Shown: positions 18,283 to 26,423 of the stretch, in pieces | Position numbering within the stretch: the stretch's first letter is position 1 | How the letters are laid out: every line of letters starts with the position of its first letter | Assembly (NCBI RefSeq): GCF_014649115.1 | Contig: NZ_BMSK01000011.1 | Location: 182,233-246,232 of the forward strand | Length of the DNA stretch: 64,000 bases | Reading direction: 5' to 3' | From: Streptomyces eurythermus | GTDB lineage: Bacteria > Actinomycetota > Actinomycetes > Streptomycetales > Streptomycetaceae | Position numbers and translations under genes: made by a program | The notes under the pieces: model-generated | Seen by the model: the letters and a program-made list of their open reading frames with translations, nothing else | What the model was told of the DNA's origin: nothing | The model's database searches: none

Positions 18283-18966
18283 ATGCGCGCCGCACCCCGC
18301 TCCCTGCTGACCGCACTGGCCGTCGCCGTGACGGCCGTGGCCGGCACCGTCACCGCCGCCGCCCAGGCCACTCCGGCGCAGGCCGCCGCCTGCAACGGCT
18401 ACGTCGGACTCACCTTCGACGACGGCCCGTCCAACGACCACACCCCGGCTCTGCTCAACGCGCTCAGGCAGAACGGCCTGCGGGCCACGATGTTCAACGA
18501 GGGCCAGTTCGCCGCCGCCTACCCGGCCCAGGTGCGGGCCGAGGTGAGCGCCGGCATGTGGGTCGGCAACCACAGCTACACCCACCCGCACCTGGCCCAG
18601 CTCGGCCAGGCCCAGATCGACTCCGAGATCTCCCGCACCCAGCAGGCGATCGCGGCGGCCGGCGGCGGCACACCGCAGCTGTTCCGCCCGCCGTACGGGG
18701 AGACCAACGCCACCGTCCAGGCGGTGGAGGCCAAGTACGGCCTGCGGCAGATCATCTGGGACGTCGACTCGCAGGACTGGAACGGCGCGAGCACCGACGC
18801 GATCGTGCAGGCCGTCTCCCGGCTGGGCAACGGCCAGATCATCCTGATGCACGAGTGGCCGGCCAACACCCTCGCCGCCATCCCGCGCATCGCCCAGACC
18901 CTGGCGAGCAAGGGCCTGTGCGCCGGCCGTATCTCCCCCCAGACGGGCCGCGCCGTGGCCCCCTGA
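18283..18966 (+). CDS. axeA: Secreted polysaccharide deacetylase CE4 (acetylxylan esterase)
   Basis: This 227-residue exported enzyme has a signal peptide (to about residue 35) and a NodB/CE4 domain. The metal and catalytic motifs are clear: TFDDGPS, HSYTHPH (the His-x3-His metal pair), RPPYGE, WDVDSQDW and LMHEW. Activity on chitin is possible in this family. The position beside xylanases and the resemblance to AxeA of S. lividans favour removal of acetyl groups from xylan, which opens the chain to the GH10/GH11 enzymes. No binding module is attached. Confidence 0.87.
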   Translation: MRAAPRSLLTALAVAVTAVAGTVTAAAQATPAQAAACNGYVGLTFDDGPSNDHTPALLNALRQNGLRATMFNEGQFAAAYPAQVRAEVSAGMWVGNHSYTHPHLAQLGQAQIDSEISRTQQAIAAAGGGTPQLFRPPYGETNATVQAVEAKYGLRQIIWDVDSQDWNGASTDAIVQAVSRLGNGQIILMHEWPANTLAAIPRIAQTLASKGLCAGRISPQTGRAVAP

Positions 18967-19024
18967 CCGAAAGGGATCGGAAAACCCGAAAGGGACATAC
19001 GTCCCGACGACCCGACACACCTCA

Positions 19025-19056
19025 GGGGTGGCCCCGGACGCCTCCGGGACCACCCC
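19025..19056. terminator. Hairpin after axeA
   Basis: A 14-bp stem with one mismatch (19025-19038 with 19043-19056) and a 4-base loop lies between the convergent axeA and LuxR-type genes. Confidence 0.6.
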
Positions 19057-19124
19057 GCACCGCACGGCGGCCGGCGCCGGTCCCGTCCCGCTGTCCGGGG
19101 TGTCCGCCCGCGACGCCGCCGGTT

Positions 19125-20174
19125 TCAGTCCACCAGGCCGAGTCGGGCCGCGGTCACTCCCGCCTCGAAGCGGCTGGAGGTGCCGAGTTTCGCCATGATC
19201 TGGTGCATCACGCGGCGCAGGGTGCGGTCCGAGCAGTCCAGCCGCCGGGCGATGGTGTCGTCCTTGGCGCCGGTGGCCAGCAGCGCCAGCACCTCGCGTT
19301 CCAGCACGGACAGTTCGGGCCCGGAACGATCCGATCCGGGGCGATCCGGCCCGGAACCATCCGGCCCGGGGCGATCCGTCCCGGCGGGCCGTTCGGTGTG
19401 GGGCCGGGCCAGGTCCCAGGCGTGGAGGAAGACCCGGGCGAAGCACTGCGCCACGGGCCCGCTGTGCAGGATGACGTCACCGCCCTCGCCCCGCGGACCG
19501 GCCCCCACCCCGATCACGACGACCGCGCGGTCCATGATGTTCATGTGCAGCGGCACCGTCGCCGCGACCCGCACCTCGACCCCGGCCCCGGCCAGCGCGG
19601 CCAGATAGCGGGCCGGCGCGGGCGAGCGCAGCGCCTGCTGAGAGGTCAGCAGGCGCATACGGATGCCGTCGGCCGCCATCTCCAGGTCCCGCGCGAGGCT
19701 GGCGTCCAGGACCCGTGCCCCGGGGAAGGTGTTGCGCATCGCCAGAAACTCCTCCCGGCTCAGCGCGTCGAGTTCCTCCAGCCGCTGCCGGGTGCGCTCG
19801 CGGTCGGTGAAGAACTCCGTCTCCACGGTCTCCCGGGTGCCGGGCCGCGGGACCGTCAGCAGGGACAGTACGTCGTCCAGGGCCCGGGCGTCCCGGGCGA
19901 GTCCGTCGACCGTCTCCCGCAGGCGGCGCCGGTGCTCGGAGACGACGTGCCGCAGGGCGCGCTCCGGGGGGCTGAGCCGCTCCCCGCTCGGGTCCAGGAG
20001 CCGCCGCTCCGCCAGCCACCGGGTCACCTCGGCGGGCAGTCCGCGCAGTTCCTCCCGCTCGGTGGCATGCCGCGCGTCCGATGTCCCGATCCGTTCCCTC
20101 ATGGCCAGATAGGCCTCCTTCGCCTCGGAGTCCGTCGGCCGCCGACCCCGCGAAGGGTTCTCCCGCGCACGCAT
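19125..20174 (-). CDS. LuxR-type HTH regulator with helical N-terminal half
   Basis: The product of about 349 residues has a long charged N-terminal region and a central TrmB-like effector region (VRVAATVPLHMNIMDRAVVVIG). It then has a low-complexity Pro/Gly/Asp/Ser linker made from short DNA repeats (about 19320-19382). The C-terminal LuxR helix-turn-helix is LERVEVLALLATG-like, reading LEREVLALLATGAKDDTIARR. Members of this Streptomyces group act as transcription regulators of unknown input. The start is uncertain: ATG at 20174 is used, with alternatives at 20219 and 20102. It lies divergent from the aminopeptidase gene, across a 347-bp gap that holds only a weak CATGC/GCATG inverted pair. 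Confidence 0.72.
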   Translation of the reverse strand: MRARENPSRGRRPTDSEAKEAYLAMRERIGTSDARHATEREELRGLPAEVTRWLAERRLLDPSGERLSPPERALRHVVSEHRRRLRETVDGLARDARALDDVLSLLTVPRPGTRETVETEFFTDRERTRQRLEELDALSREEFLAMRNTFPGARVLDASLARDLEMAADGIRMRLLTSQQALRSPAPARYLAALAGAGVEVRVAATVPLHMNIMDRAVVVIGVGAGPRGEGGDVILHSGPVAQCFARVFLHAWDLARPHTERPAGTDRPGPDGSGPDRPGSDRSGPELSVLEREVLALLATGAKDDTIARRLDCSDRTLRRVMHQIMAKLGTSSRFEAGVTAARLGLVD

Positions 20175-20521
20175 GCGCGCACGATACGGGCGGCTCGCAC
20201 CGGAGACCAGAGCCGTCATCCGGACCCGGACGCGGGGCGGCGGATCTGGCCGGGTGCGGACGCGCCGGTTTCGGCCGGGGGCGCGAGGTGGGCGGGGCCG
20301 TTAACCTCGTGGCCGCCCGCCCGGTTCCTCGGGGCCCCGGCGCGCCCGTACGGCATCCGTGCCGGCGTCTGCCGGGAGGACGGGCGGGAGCCACTGATCC
20401 GGCCGGTCCCGCACGCCCATGCTTGCCGAGGGCTTGGCATGCGCATGCTCTTCAGGGTGTCGTGGCGCGGCTCACCCGAGTCCGCCGCACGCCCGACGTT
20501 TCCTCCACCCCACAAGGAGAC

Positions 20522-22282
20522 ATGGTGCTACGACCACGAAGACTGTCCCTGGCGGGCCTGGCGCTGGCCACGGCCGCCGCGGGCCTCACCCTGCTGCCCG
20601 CGAGCGCCGAGGCGGCCCCCGCGGGCCACCTCCCCACGGCGGCCCACTCCCCCGCCCTGGCCGCCGCCGCGCCCGACATCGACGTCACCAGGGTGCAGGC
20701 GCACCTCACCGAGCTGAACTCCATAGCCACCCGCAACGGCGGCAACCGCCGCTCCACCGGGCAGGGTTACCGCGACTCGGTCGCCTATGTGAAGGGCAAG
20801 CTCCAGGCGGCCGGCTACACCGTCACCGAGCAGGCCTGCACCTCCGGCTGCACCAGCGGCGCCGGCCCCAACCTGATCGCCGAGTGGCCCCGCGGCGACG
20901 CGTCCAAGGTGTACATGTTCGGCTCCCACCTGGACGGTGTCTCCGCCGGCCCCGGCATCAACGACAACGGCTCCGGCAGCGCCACCCTCCTGGAGGTCGC
21001 GCTGAAACTCGCCCAGACCGACCCCGCGATGGCGGCGCGCGTCCGCTTCGGCTGGTGGACGGACGAGGAGCAGGGCCTGAACGGCTCGGACTTCTACGTC
21101 CGTTCGCTGACCTCCGCCCAGCGCTCGGCGATCAAGGCGTACTACAACTTCGACATGGTCGCCTCGCCCAACGGCGGCTACTTCATCAACCACATCACCT
21201 CGGCCGCCGCCGCTCCGATGAAGGCGTACTGGGACTCGCTGAACCTCCAGCCCGAGGAGAACACCGAGGGCGCGGGCCGCTCCGACGACTACTCCTTCGA
21301 GAACTACGGCATCCCGACCTCCGGTTACGCGATGGGCGCGAGCGCCCGCAAGACCTCGGCGCAGGCCGCCAAGTGGGGCGGCACGGCGGGCGCCGCGTAC
21401 GACGGCTGCTACCACTCCGCGTGCGACACCACCAGCAACATCAACGCCACCGGGCTGAACCGCAGCGCGGACGGTGTCGCCTACACGCTGTGGAAGCAGG
21501 CGGTGTCGGACAGCGCCCCGGCGAACGACTTCTCGGTCTCGGTGAACCCGGCCGCCGGCAGCGCCGACCCGGGGACCTCGCTGACCACCACCGTGTCCAC
21601 GGCCACCACCAGCGGCTCGGCGCAGACGGTGAACCTGTCCGCCTCGGGTGCCCCGGCGGGCGTCACGGTCTCCTTCAGCCCGGCCTCGGTGACCTCGGGT
21701 GCCTCGTCCACGGCGACGGTCTCCGTCGGCTCCTCCGTGGCGCCGGGCACCTACCCGCTCACCTTCACCGGCACCGGAACCGCCACGCACAGCGCGTCGT
21801 ACACGCTGACCGTCAAGGGCGCCGGCGGCTGCACGCCGACCCAGGTGATCTCCAACGGCGGCTTCGAGAGCGGTACGTCGCCGTGGACGGGTGACACCGG
21901 CGCGATCGGCACGTTCAGCGGCCAGTCCGCGCACTCCGGGTCCCGGTACGCCTGGCTGGCGGGGTACGGCTACGCCGCCACCGACAGCATCGGCCAGACG
22001 GTGACCGTCCCGGCGGGCTGCTCGAAGGCGACCCTGAGGTACTGGCTGCACATCGACACCGCCGAGTCGGGCACCACGGTGTACGACACCTTCCAGGTCA
22101 AGGTGAACGGGACCGCCAGGCAGACCTACTCCAACGCCGACGCGGCCACCGGGTACACCGAACGCACCCTGGACCTCGGCCAGTACGCCGGCCAGCAGAT
22201 CACGCTGACGTTCACGGCCACCGAGGACTCCGGCCTCCAGACCAGCTTCGTCGTCGACGACGCCACCCTGACGACCGGCTGA
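20522..22282 (+). CDS. Secreted M28 zinc aminopeptidase with two C-terminal beta domains
   Basis: This 586-residue protein has a Sec signal (to about residue 31). The M28 domain shows all five zinc ligands: GSHLDGV, INDNGSG, DEEQGLN, NFDMVAS and GCYHSACD. It resembles the S. griseus leucine aminopeptidase in its catalytic half. Two beta domains follow, one of repeat-like surface type (residues about 340-440) and one jelly-roll of CBM/P-like type (about 440-586), both absent from the classical enzyme. The ATG at 20522 follows AAGGAGA. It likely trims extracellular peptides for nutrition. Confidence 0.9.
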   Translation: MVLRPRRLSLAGLALATAAAGLTLLPASAEAAPAGHLPTAAHSPALAAAAPDIDVTRVQAHLTELNSIATRNGGNRRSTGQGYRDSVAYVKGKLQAAGYTVTEQACTSGCTSGAGPNLIAEWPRGDASKVYMFGSHLDGVSAGPGINDNGSGSATLLEVALKLAQTDPAMAARVRFGWWTDEEQGLNGSDFYVRSLTSAQRSAIKAYYNFDMVASPNGGYFINHITSAAAAPMKAYWDSLNLQPEENTEGAGRSDDYSFENYGIPTSGYAMGASARKTSAQAAKWGGTAGAAYDGCYHSACDTTSNINATGLNRSADGVAYTLWKQAVSDSAPANDFSVSVNPAAGSADPGTSLTTTVSTATTSGSAQTVNLSASGAPAGVTVSFSPASVTSGASSTATVSVGSSVAPGTYPLTFTGTGTATHSASYTLTVKGAGGCTPTQVISNGGFESGTSPWTGDTGAIGTFSGQSAHSGSRYAWLAGYGYAATDSIGQTVTVPAGCSKATLRYWLHIDTAESGTTVYDTFQVKVNGTARQTYSNADAATGYTERTLDLGQYAGQQITLTFTATEDSGLQTSFVVDDATLTTG

Positions 22283-22297
22283 CCACCCGCACGCCCG

Positions 22298-22369
22298 GGG
22301 GGAGCCGGACCGCCGTTCCCGGCTCCCCCGCCACGGACCCCTCCCTCGTACGCGGGAAGGGTCCGTGGC
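22298..22369. terminator. Two tandem hairpins after the M28 gene
   Basis: The first stem is 22298-22308 with 22319-22329, and the second is 22330-22340 with 22359-22369. Both are perfect or nearly so and lie between convergent genes. Confidence 0.7.
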
Positions 22370-22386
22370 GGCGGCGGTCGCGTCCC

Positions 22387-22707
22387 CTACCGGCCGCGCC
22401 GGGGCATCCGGACCACCACGGTTCCCCCGTCCAGGTCCAGCGTGGTCCTGTTCGGCGGTGCCCCGTCGTCCTCGTCGTCCGGGATGACCAGCGCCGTCTG
22501 CCGTTCCCTCAGCTCGTGCCGCTTGCCGGGCGACAGGCTCGCGTGCAGCTGCTCGAATCCGGTCGCCGCTATCTGGCCCTGCCGCGCGCTGTTGCGCCAC
22601 GGCAGGACTCCGGCCCGGCCCGCGCGCAGCAGCACCTGGTCGGCGAAGGCCAGCAGGGTCAGCACGACGACCAGTCCGGGGAGCGTCATGAAGAAGACGA
22701 ATGCCAT
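22387..22707 (-). CDS. Small membrane-anchored conserved actinobacterial protein (DUF6191-like)
   Basis: This 106-residue protein has one N-terminal transmembrane helix (MAFVFFMTLPGLVVVLTLL). A cytoplasmic stretch LPWRNSARQGQIAATGFEQLHASLSPGK follows in parts, then an acidic tail. The pattern recalls a widespread Streptomyces family, probably DUF6191; that name is from memory and unverified. It starts 9 bp after the Mrr-like nuclease gene stop, so the two are likely co-transcribed. Function unknown. Confidence 0.7.
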   Translation of the reverse strand: MAFVFFMTLPGLVVVLTLLAFADQVLLRAGRAGVLPWRNSARQGQIAATGFEQLHASLSPGKRHELRERQTALVIPDDEDDGAPPNRTTLDLDGGTVVVRMPRRGR

Positions 22708-22716
22708 ACCCCAGTA

Positions 22717-23481
22717 TCAGGACCGAGTATCAGGACCGAGCAGCCAAGGTGCCGGCCCGGTGCCGTCGTGCCACGCCCGCAGGGCCGGCCGGCCGACACA
22801 CACGATCCCGCACTGTTCCGCGTACTCGACCGCCGGAGCGGTGAAGTCGCTGGTGGTGACGAGGACCGCGACATCGGCCTCGTGCACGGTGTAGCAGGTG
22901 CCGCCGAAGCGCTGGAGGTCCTGCGAGCCGACCCGGTGCCCGTCGCCGTAGCGCTTGCACTGGATGACCACCCGCCGCCCGTCCGGCGCCACGGCCAGCA
23001 CGTCGGCGCCCAAGTCACCGGCCCCGCCGACGACTTCGACTCCGGTGCAGCCGTCCCGTTCGCACAGCACGGCCACGGCCCGCTCGAACTCGTCGGCGTC
23101 CAGGGCGTCGTAGTCGTCCGCGCAGTCGTACCCGGCGGGATCGGCGACGTGGTGGTCGCCGACGGAGGGGGCGGCCGCCACGGGCGCTTCCCACTCCTCC
23201 AGTGCCGTGTGCACGCCCTCCTCCAGTGCGGCGGCGGCCCGCCGGGCGGGCCGGGCGCCGAAGAGGCGGTGCCGTCGGCGGCCCCACGCCAGGACGGCGG
23301 CGAGACCCGCCAGGCACAGCACGGCCACCCAGGCGGGGCGCCGCTCGGCGGTCCCGGCCAGCGTACGGACGGCGAAGCCGAGGACACACAGGAGCAGGGC
23401 GAGCAGCACGAAGAACAGGGCGGTCGAGCGTAGGTCGAACGACCGGCGGCCGGTGCGCGGTCGTATGCGGCGTGCGGGCAT
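22717..23481 (-). CDS. Membrane-anchored Mrr-like restriction endonuclease domain protein
   Basis: This 254-residue protein has two N-terminal transmembrane helices (about residues 15-35 and 45-65). A cytoplasmic PD-(D/E)XK nuclease domain of the Mrr_cat type follows. The catalytic core is readable as GADVLA...VVIQCKRYGDG, with Gln in the usual Glu position of E-x-K, as in many Mrr relatives. Mrr-type enzymes cut modified DNA, and membrane-tethered forms are widespread but uncharacterised. The ATG at 23481 is chosen; a GTG two codons upstream is possible. It lies near a HEPN-motif gene (23671), a possible defence pairing. Confidence 0.78.
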   Translation of the reverse strand: MPARRIRPRTGRRSFDLRSTALFFVLLALLLCVLGFAVRTLAGTAERRPAWVAVLCLAGLAAVLAWGRRRHRLFGARPARRAAAALEEGVHTALEEWEAPVAAAPSVGDHHVADPAGYDCADDYDALDADEFERAVAVLCERDGCTGVEVVGGAGDLGADVLAVAPDGRRVVIQCKRYGDGHRVGSQDLQRFGGTCYTVHEADVAVLVTTSDFTAPAVEYAEQCGIVCVGRPALRAWHDGTGPAPWLLGPDTRS

Positions 23482-23670
23482 GGTCACGAGGTGACGCCCC
23501 CTTCCCCTGGCGGAACGTTGAGAAGTCCCGTACCCCGGAACCGATCGCGCGATCACCACCTACGACGACGTGCGGCACGCCCCCTCGTTCCCGGGCCCCG
23601 TCCGCCCTCCCGGCCGGGGAGCCACCGAGCGGCATCTCGATTCCCCGCTGCCCGCTCCCGGCACGGAGGT

Positions 23671-25011
23671 CTACGGCAGGGCCGTCGACCAGTGTTCCAT
23701 GGCCTTTTCGGCCAGGTAGCGGACCAGCCTGAGGTCGGCGGCCAGGTCCCGTGCCTCCCGGCTGTGCAGGCCCAGCAGGGGCGTACCCCTCTTTCCGCCG
23801 CCCTCCTTCATGTGCACGATCCTGTTCCGGATGCCGTACACCCGTGAGGAGATGGCCGCGCGGTAGTCGCTGCCGGGCAGCGGTGCGCCGGAGCCGTCGT
23901 CCGCGAGCGTCTCGACGTGCCGGATGACCGCGGAGTCGCTCAGTGTCGTGAACAGGTCCCGGTCACGCAGGAGTCCGGCGACCTCCGCCTGGGTCACCGC
24001 CAGGTCGATCACGGCGTCGAGCTGGTTCTGCTCGCTCCCCAGGCTGCGGGTCTTCCGCGGACGCGCGTACGGGGACTGCGCCTGTTCCTGTTTGACGACT
24101 CCCTGCCGGGTCATCTCCCGGGTGACGGCCTTCGGCATGTAGAACTCGAGCACCTGGTAGTACTTCAGCCATCGCTCGACCGGGTGACGCCCCGCGGCGT
24201 TGCCGGCGCCGTACAGTTCGGCGGTCTCCGGGTCGTACTGCCGCTGGGGGAAACGGAGTTTGGTGGAGTAGGAGGGCCCCCTCCGGCTCCCGAGGCGGTA
24301 TCCGCTGTCCCAGAGGCGCAGCGAGGCTCCTTGCGCCTTGGCGAGGCCGAAGAGATACGAAGTGCCGTACGCGACCAGCGCCTTCTGCGCCTCGGCCGCG
24401 TCCGGGGCCGTCACGCCCGACAGTTCCAGACTCGGCGAGAGGCCTGACCCGTCGCGCGTGTTGTACAGCAGGGACAGTTCGGGCGGGACGGAGACCAGCC
24501 GCAGCGACCGGCCGGAGCCGTCCGCCTCCTCGCTCACGCGAAACGCCCCCGTCGAGGCGAGCAGGCCGGCCAGGTCGGCGCCGAGAGGGCCGTCGAGGTC
24601 GGCGGCTCGCCGCTGTCGCGGGAGGAGGCCGCGTACCAGAGCGCTGTGGAACTGGTCGAAGTCGCCGATGAGGCGCGCGGTGATCACTCCGCTCTGCGGG
24701 TACCAGACGGCGTGGCGCTCGGGCAGCGGGACTCCTGAGCCGACGAGGCGTTCCATGAGGTGGAGCTGCGCAGCCGACCTCAGGCGTATGCGCGGGCCGC
24801 CGGCGCCGGTGAAGACGATCCGTGCGTCGTCGCGCCAGCGCCGGCCGTCCCACTTCTGCTTGCCGTCCCACTCGACGACCACGTCGGTGCGTCGGCCCGC
24901 GAGGCGCTGAAGACGTTCGACGGCCTCCTGGTACGTGATCCGAGGCGGTTCGAACCACTCTTCCTCGAAGTCGTCCCAGAGGTCGTCGTCGTACTGCGAG
25001 TTGTCTTCCAC
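23671..25011 (-). CDS. Protein of unknown function with C-terminal HEPN-like RNase motif
   Basis: This 446-residue protein has no signal peptide or membrane helix. Its acidic N-terminus (about 20 residues) leads into a mixed alpha/beta region. The C-terminal 120 residues are helical and contain RNRIVH (residues 395-400). This fits the R-N-x3-H signature of HEPN nucleases, placed as usual before a final long helix. Many HEPN proteins act in phage defence or as toxins. The N-terminal 300 residues match nothing I recognise. GTG start, with GGAGGA some 12 bases upstream. It is on the same strand as the Mrr-like gene, 189 bp away. Confidence 0.65.
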   Translation of the reverse strand: MEDNSQYDDDLWDDFEEEWFEPPRITYQEAVERLQRLAGRRTDVVVEWDGKQKWDGRRWRDDARIVFTGAGGPRIRLRSAAQLHLMERLVGSGVPLPERHAVWYPQSGVITARLIGDFDQFHSALVRGLLPRQRRAADLDGPLGADLAGLLASTGAFRVSEEADGSGRSLRLVSVPPELSLLYNTRDGSGLSPSLELSGVTAPDAAEAQKALVAYGTSYLFGLAKAQGASLRLWDSGYRLGSRRGPSYSTKLRFPQRQYDPETAELYGAGNAAGRHPVERWLKYYQVLEFYMPKAVTREMTRQGVVKQEQAQSPYARPRKTRSLGSEQNQLDAVIDLAVTQAEVAGLLRDRDLFTTLSDSAVIRHVETLADDGSGAPLPGSDYRAAISSRVYGIRNRIVHMKEGGGKRGTPLLGLHSREARDLAADLRLVRYLAEKAMEHWSTALP

Positions 25012-25155
25012 GCGGGCCCCTCCTCCAGGTCAGACCTGAGGAATCCAAGCACACGCCCGGGTGGTTTACCCGGCGCATCCGTCCAGTGATCACACACCCT
25101 CGCCTAGCTTCGACCCTGTAGTCACATCGCTACCTTGAGTGAATGGAGACCACGG

Positions 25156-26274
25156 ATGCGATCGACGTCCATGGCCCGACTGGCGGCCCTCACCTCGATG
25201 GCCCTGCCGGCCCGTCCGGGGAGGGTCGTGCGGCACCCTGTCTCCCGCCTGCGAGCGGGGGCGCTGGCCGTGGGGCTGGCGCTGGCGATGTCCGCGCTTG
25301 TGCCCGCGAATTCCGCCGGTGCGGCTGACGAGTACCAGTGGGCCGCGCTGGGCGACTCGTACACCGCCGGCGGATTCGTCGGGGATCCGCTGCCTCCGCT
25401 CGGCAGTGCGTCGCGGGACGGCTGTGACCGCACCAGCGACGCCTATCCCGGCGTGGTCGAGCGGGAGCTGGACGAATTCCCACCGGGCAAGCTCGTGCAC
25501 CTGACCAACGTCAGCTGCGGCAACGCCACCATCGCCGACATCGCCGACGCCAAGCAGACGCCGATCAGCCCGGTCCAGCCCCCCGCCGGTGGCTGGACCG
25601 CGGTGGACCCGCAGATCCGGCGGGCGAAGCTCAACGACGGCACCGACGTCGTCACCATCGGCGTCGGCGGCAACAGCCTGCCGTTCGGCGGCATGCTCCT
25701 CAAATGCCTCGAACTGGGCGCGACGCTCGGCAAGACCTGCCGCGAGTACTACACCAGTCCTCCCGAGGGGGAGGAGAGCATCCAGGACAAGCTCGCCAGG
25801 GTCCAGGACGAGTACGTCGGAATGCTGGCCAAGGTGCACCAGGCCGCACCCGACGCCAAGGTGATCACCGTCGGCTATCCGGCCGTCCTGCCGGACCAGG
25901 GCAGTGACTGCAACCGCCTCTCCCTCACCGAGCTCGGCTCGATCAAGCACGCCGACATCGACTGGCTCCGTGACGAGGTCCTCAAGCCGCTGAACAACAC
26001 GATCCAGCGGGTCACGTCGTTCTTCGGCGACCGTTACGTCGACGTCTACTCCTCCAGCGTGGGCCACGACGCCTGCCAGCCCGCGGGCACCAAGTGGATC
26101 GAGGGGATCTGCGGCGACGCCGAGGACTACTGGCCCGCCAAGCTCCCCGGCACGCTGCTGAACTGCGCTGTCATCCAGAAGCGTGTCACCCTGGTCCACC
26201 CCAACGCGGACGGCCACGCCAACACGGCCCTCCACGTCGAACGGGCCATCCGCATCGCCCTCCTCGAACGCTGA
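25156..26274 (+). CDS. Secreted SGNH/GDSL-family lipase/esterase
   Basis: This 372-residue exported hydrolase has block I GDSYTAGG (nucleophile Ser), block II Gly near SCGNATIAD, block III VGGN (oxyanion Asn) and block V HPNADGH (Asp/His pair). This is the full SGNH catalytic set. Six Cys residues suggest disulfides, as in Streptomyces SGNH lipases. ATG at 25156 has GGAG 7 bases upstream. The N-terminal region before the hydrophobic core is long (about 33 residues), so a later start is possible. It probably hydrolyses esters or phospholipids outside the cell. Confidence 0.87.
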   Translation: MRSTSMARLAALTSMALPARPGRVVRHPVSRLRAGALAVGLALAMSALVPANSAGAADEYQWAALGDSYTAGGFVGDPLPPLGSASRDGCDRTSDAYPGVVERELDEFPPGKLVHLTNVSCGNATIADIADAKQTPISPVQPPAGGWTAVDPQIRRAKLNDGTDVVTIGVGGNSLPFGGMLLKCLELGATLGKTCREYYTSPPEGEESIQDKLARVQDEYVGMLAKVHQAAPDAKVITVGYPAVLPDQGSDCNRLSLTELGSIKHADIDWLRDEVLKPLNNTIQRVTSFFGDRYVDVYSSSVGHDACQPAGTKWIEGICGDAEDYWPAKLPGTLLNCAVIQKRVTLVHPNADGHANTALHVERAIRIALLER

Positions 26275-26297
26275 CGAGCGGGCCGCACTCGACGGCG

Positions 26298-26328
26298 AGC
26301 CCCCGGCGGTCGGCACCTGCCGGGGGCT
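26298..26328. terminator. Hairpin between SGNH lipase and transglycosylase genes
   Basis: The 10-bp arms AGCCCCCGGC and GCCGGGGGCT with an 11-base loop lie between convergent genes. The stem probably ends both the lipase gene and the mce operon tail. Confidence 0.7.
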
Positions 26329-26423
26329 TGCTCGTGGGAACCCTTCGCACGCGTCGGGTACCTGACGCGACGTTCACGTCCCCGCGGGACCGGTCAGGCG
26401 TACACCCTCTCGGCGTCCCCTCC

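Noticed and set aside
19320..19382. Short GATCCG-type repeats as a regulatory array
   Set aside because: They lie in frame within the LuxR-type gene and encode its Pro/Gly/Asp/Ser linker, so a coding explanation suffices.
25090..26316. Minus-strand open frame of about 400 codons over the SGNH lipase
   Set aside because: The plus strand has the full SGNH catalytic set and a signal peptide. The antisense frame is low-complexity.
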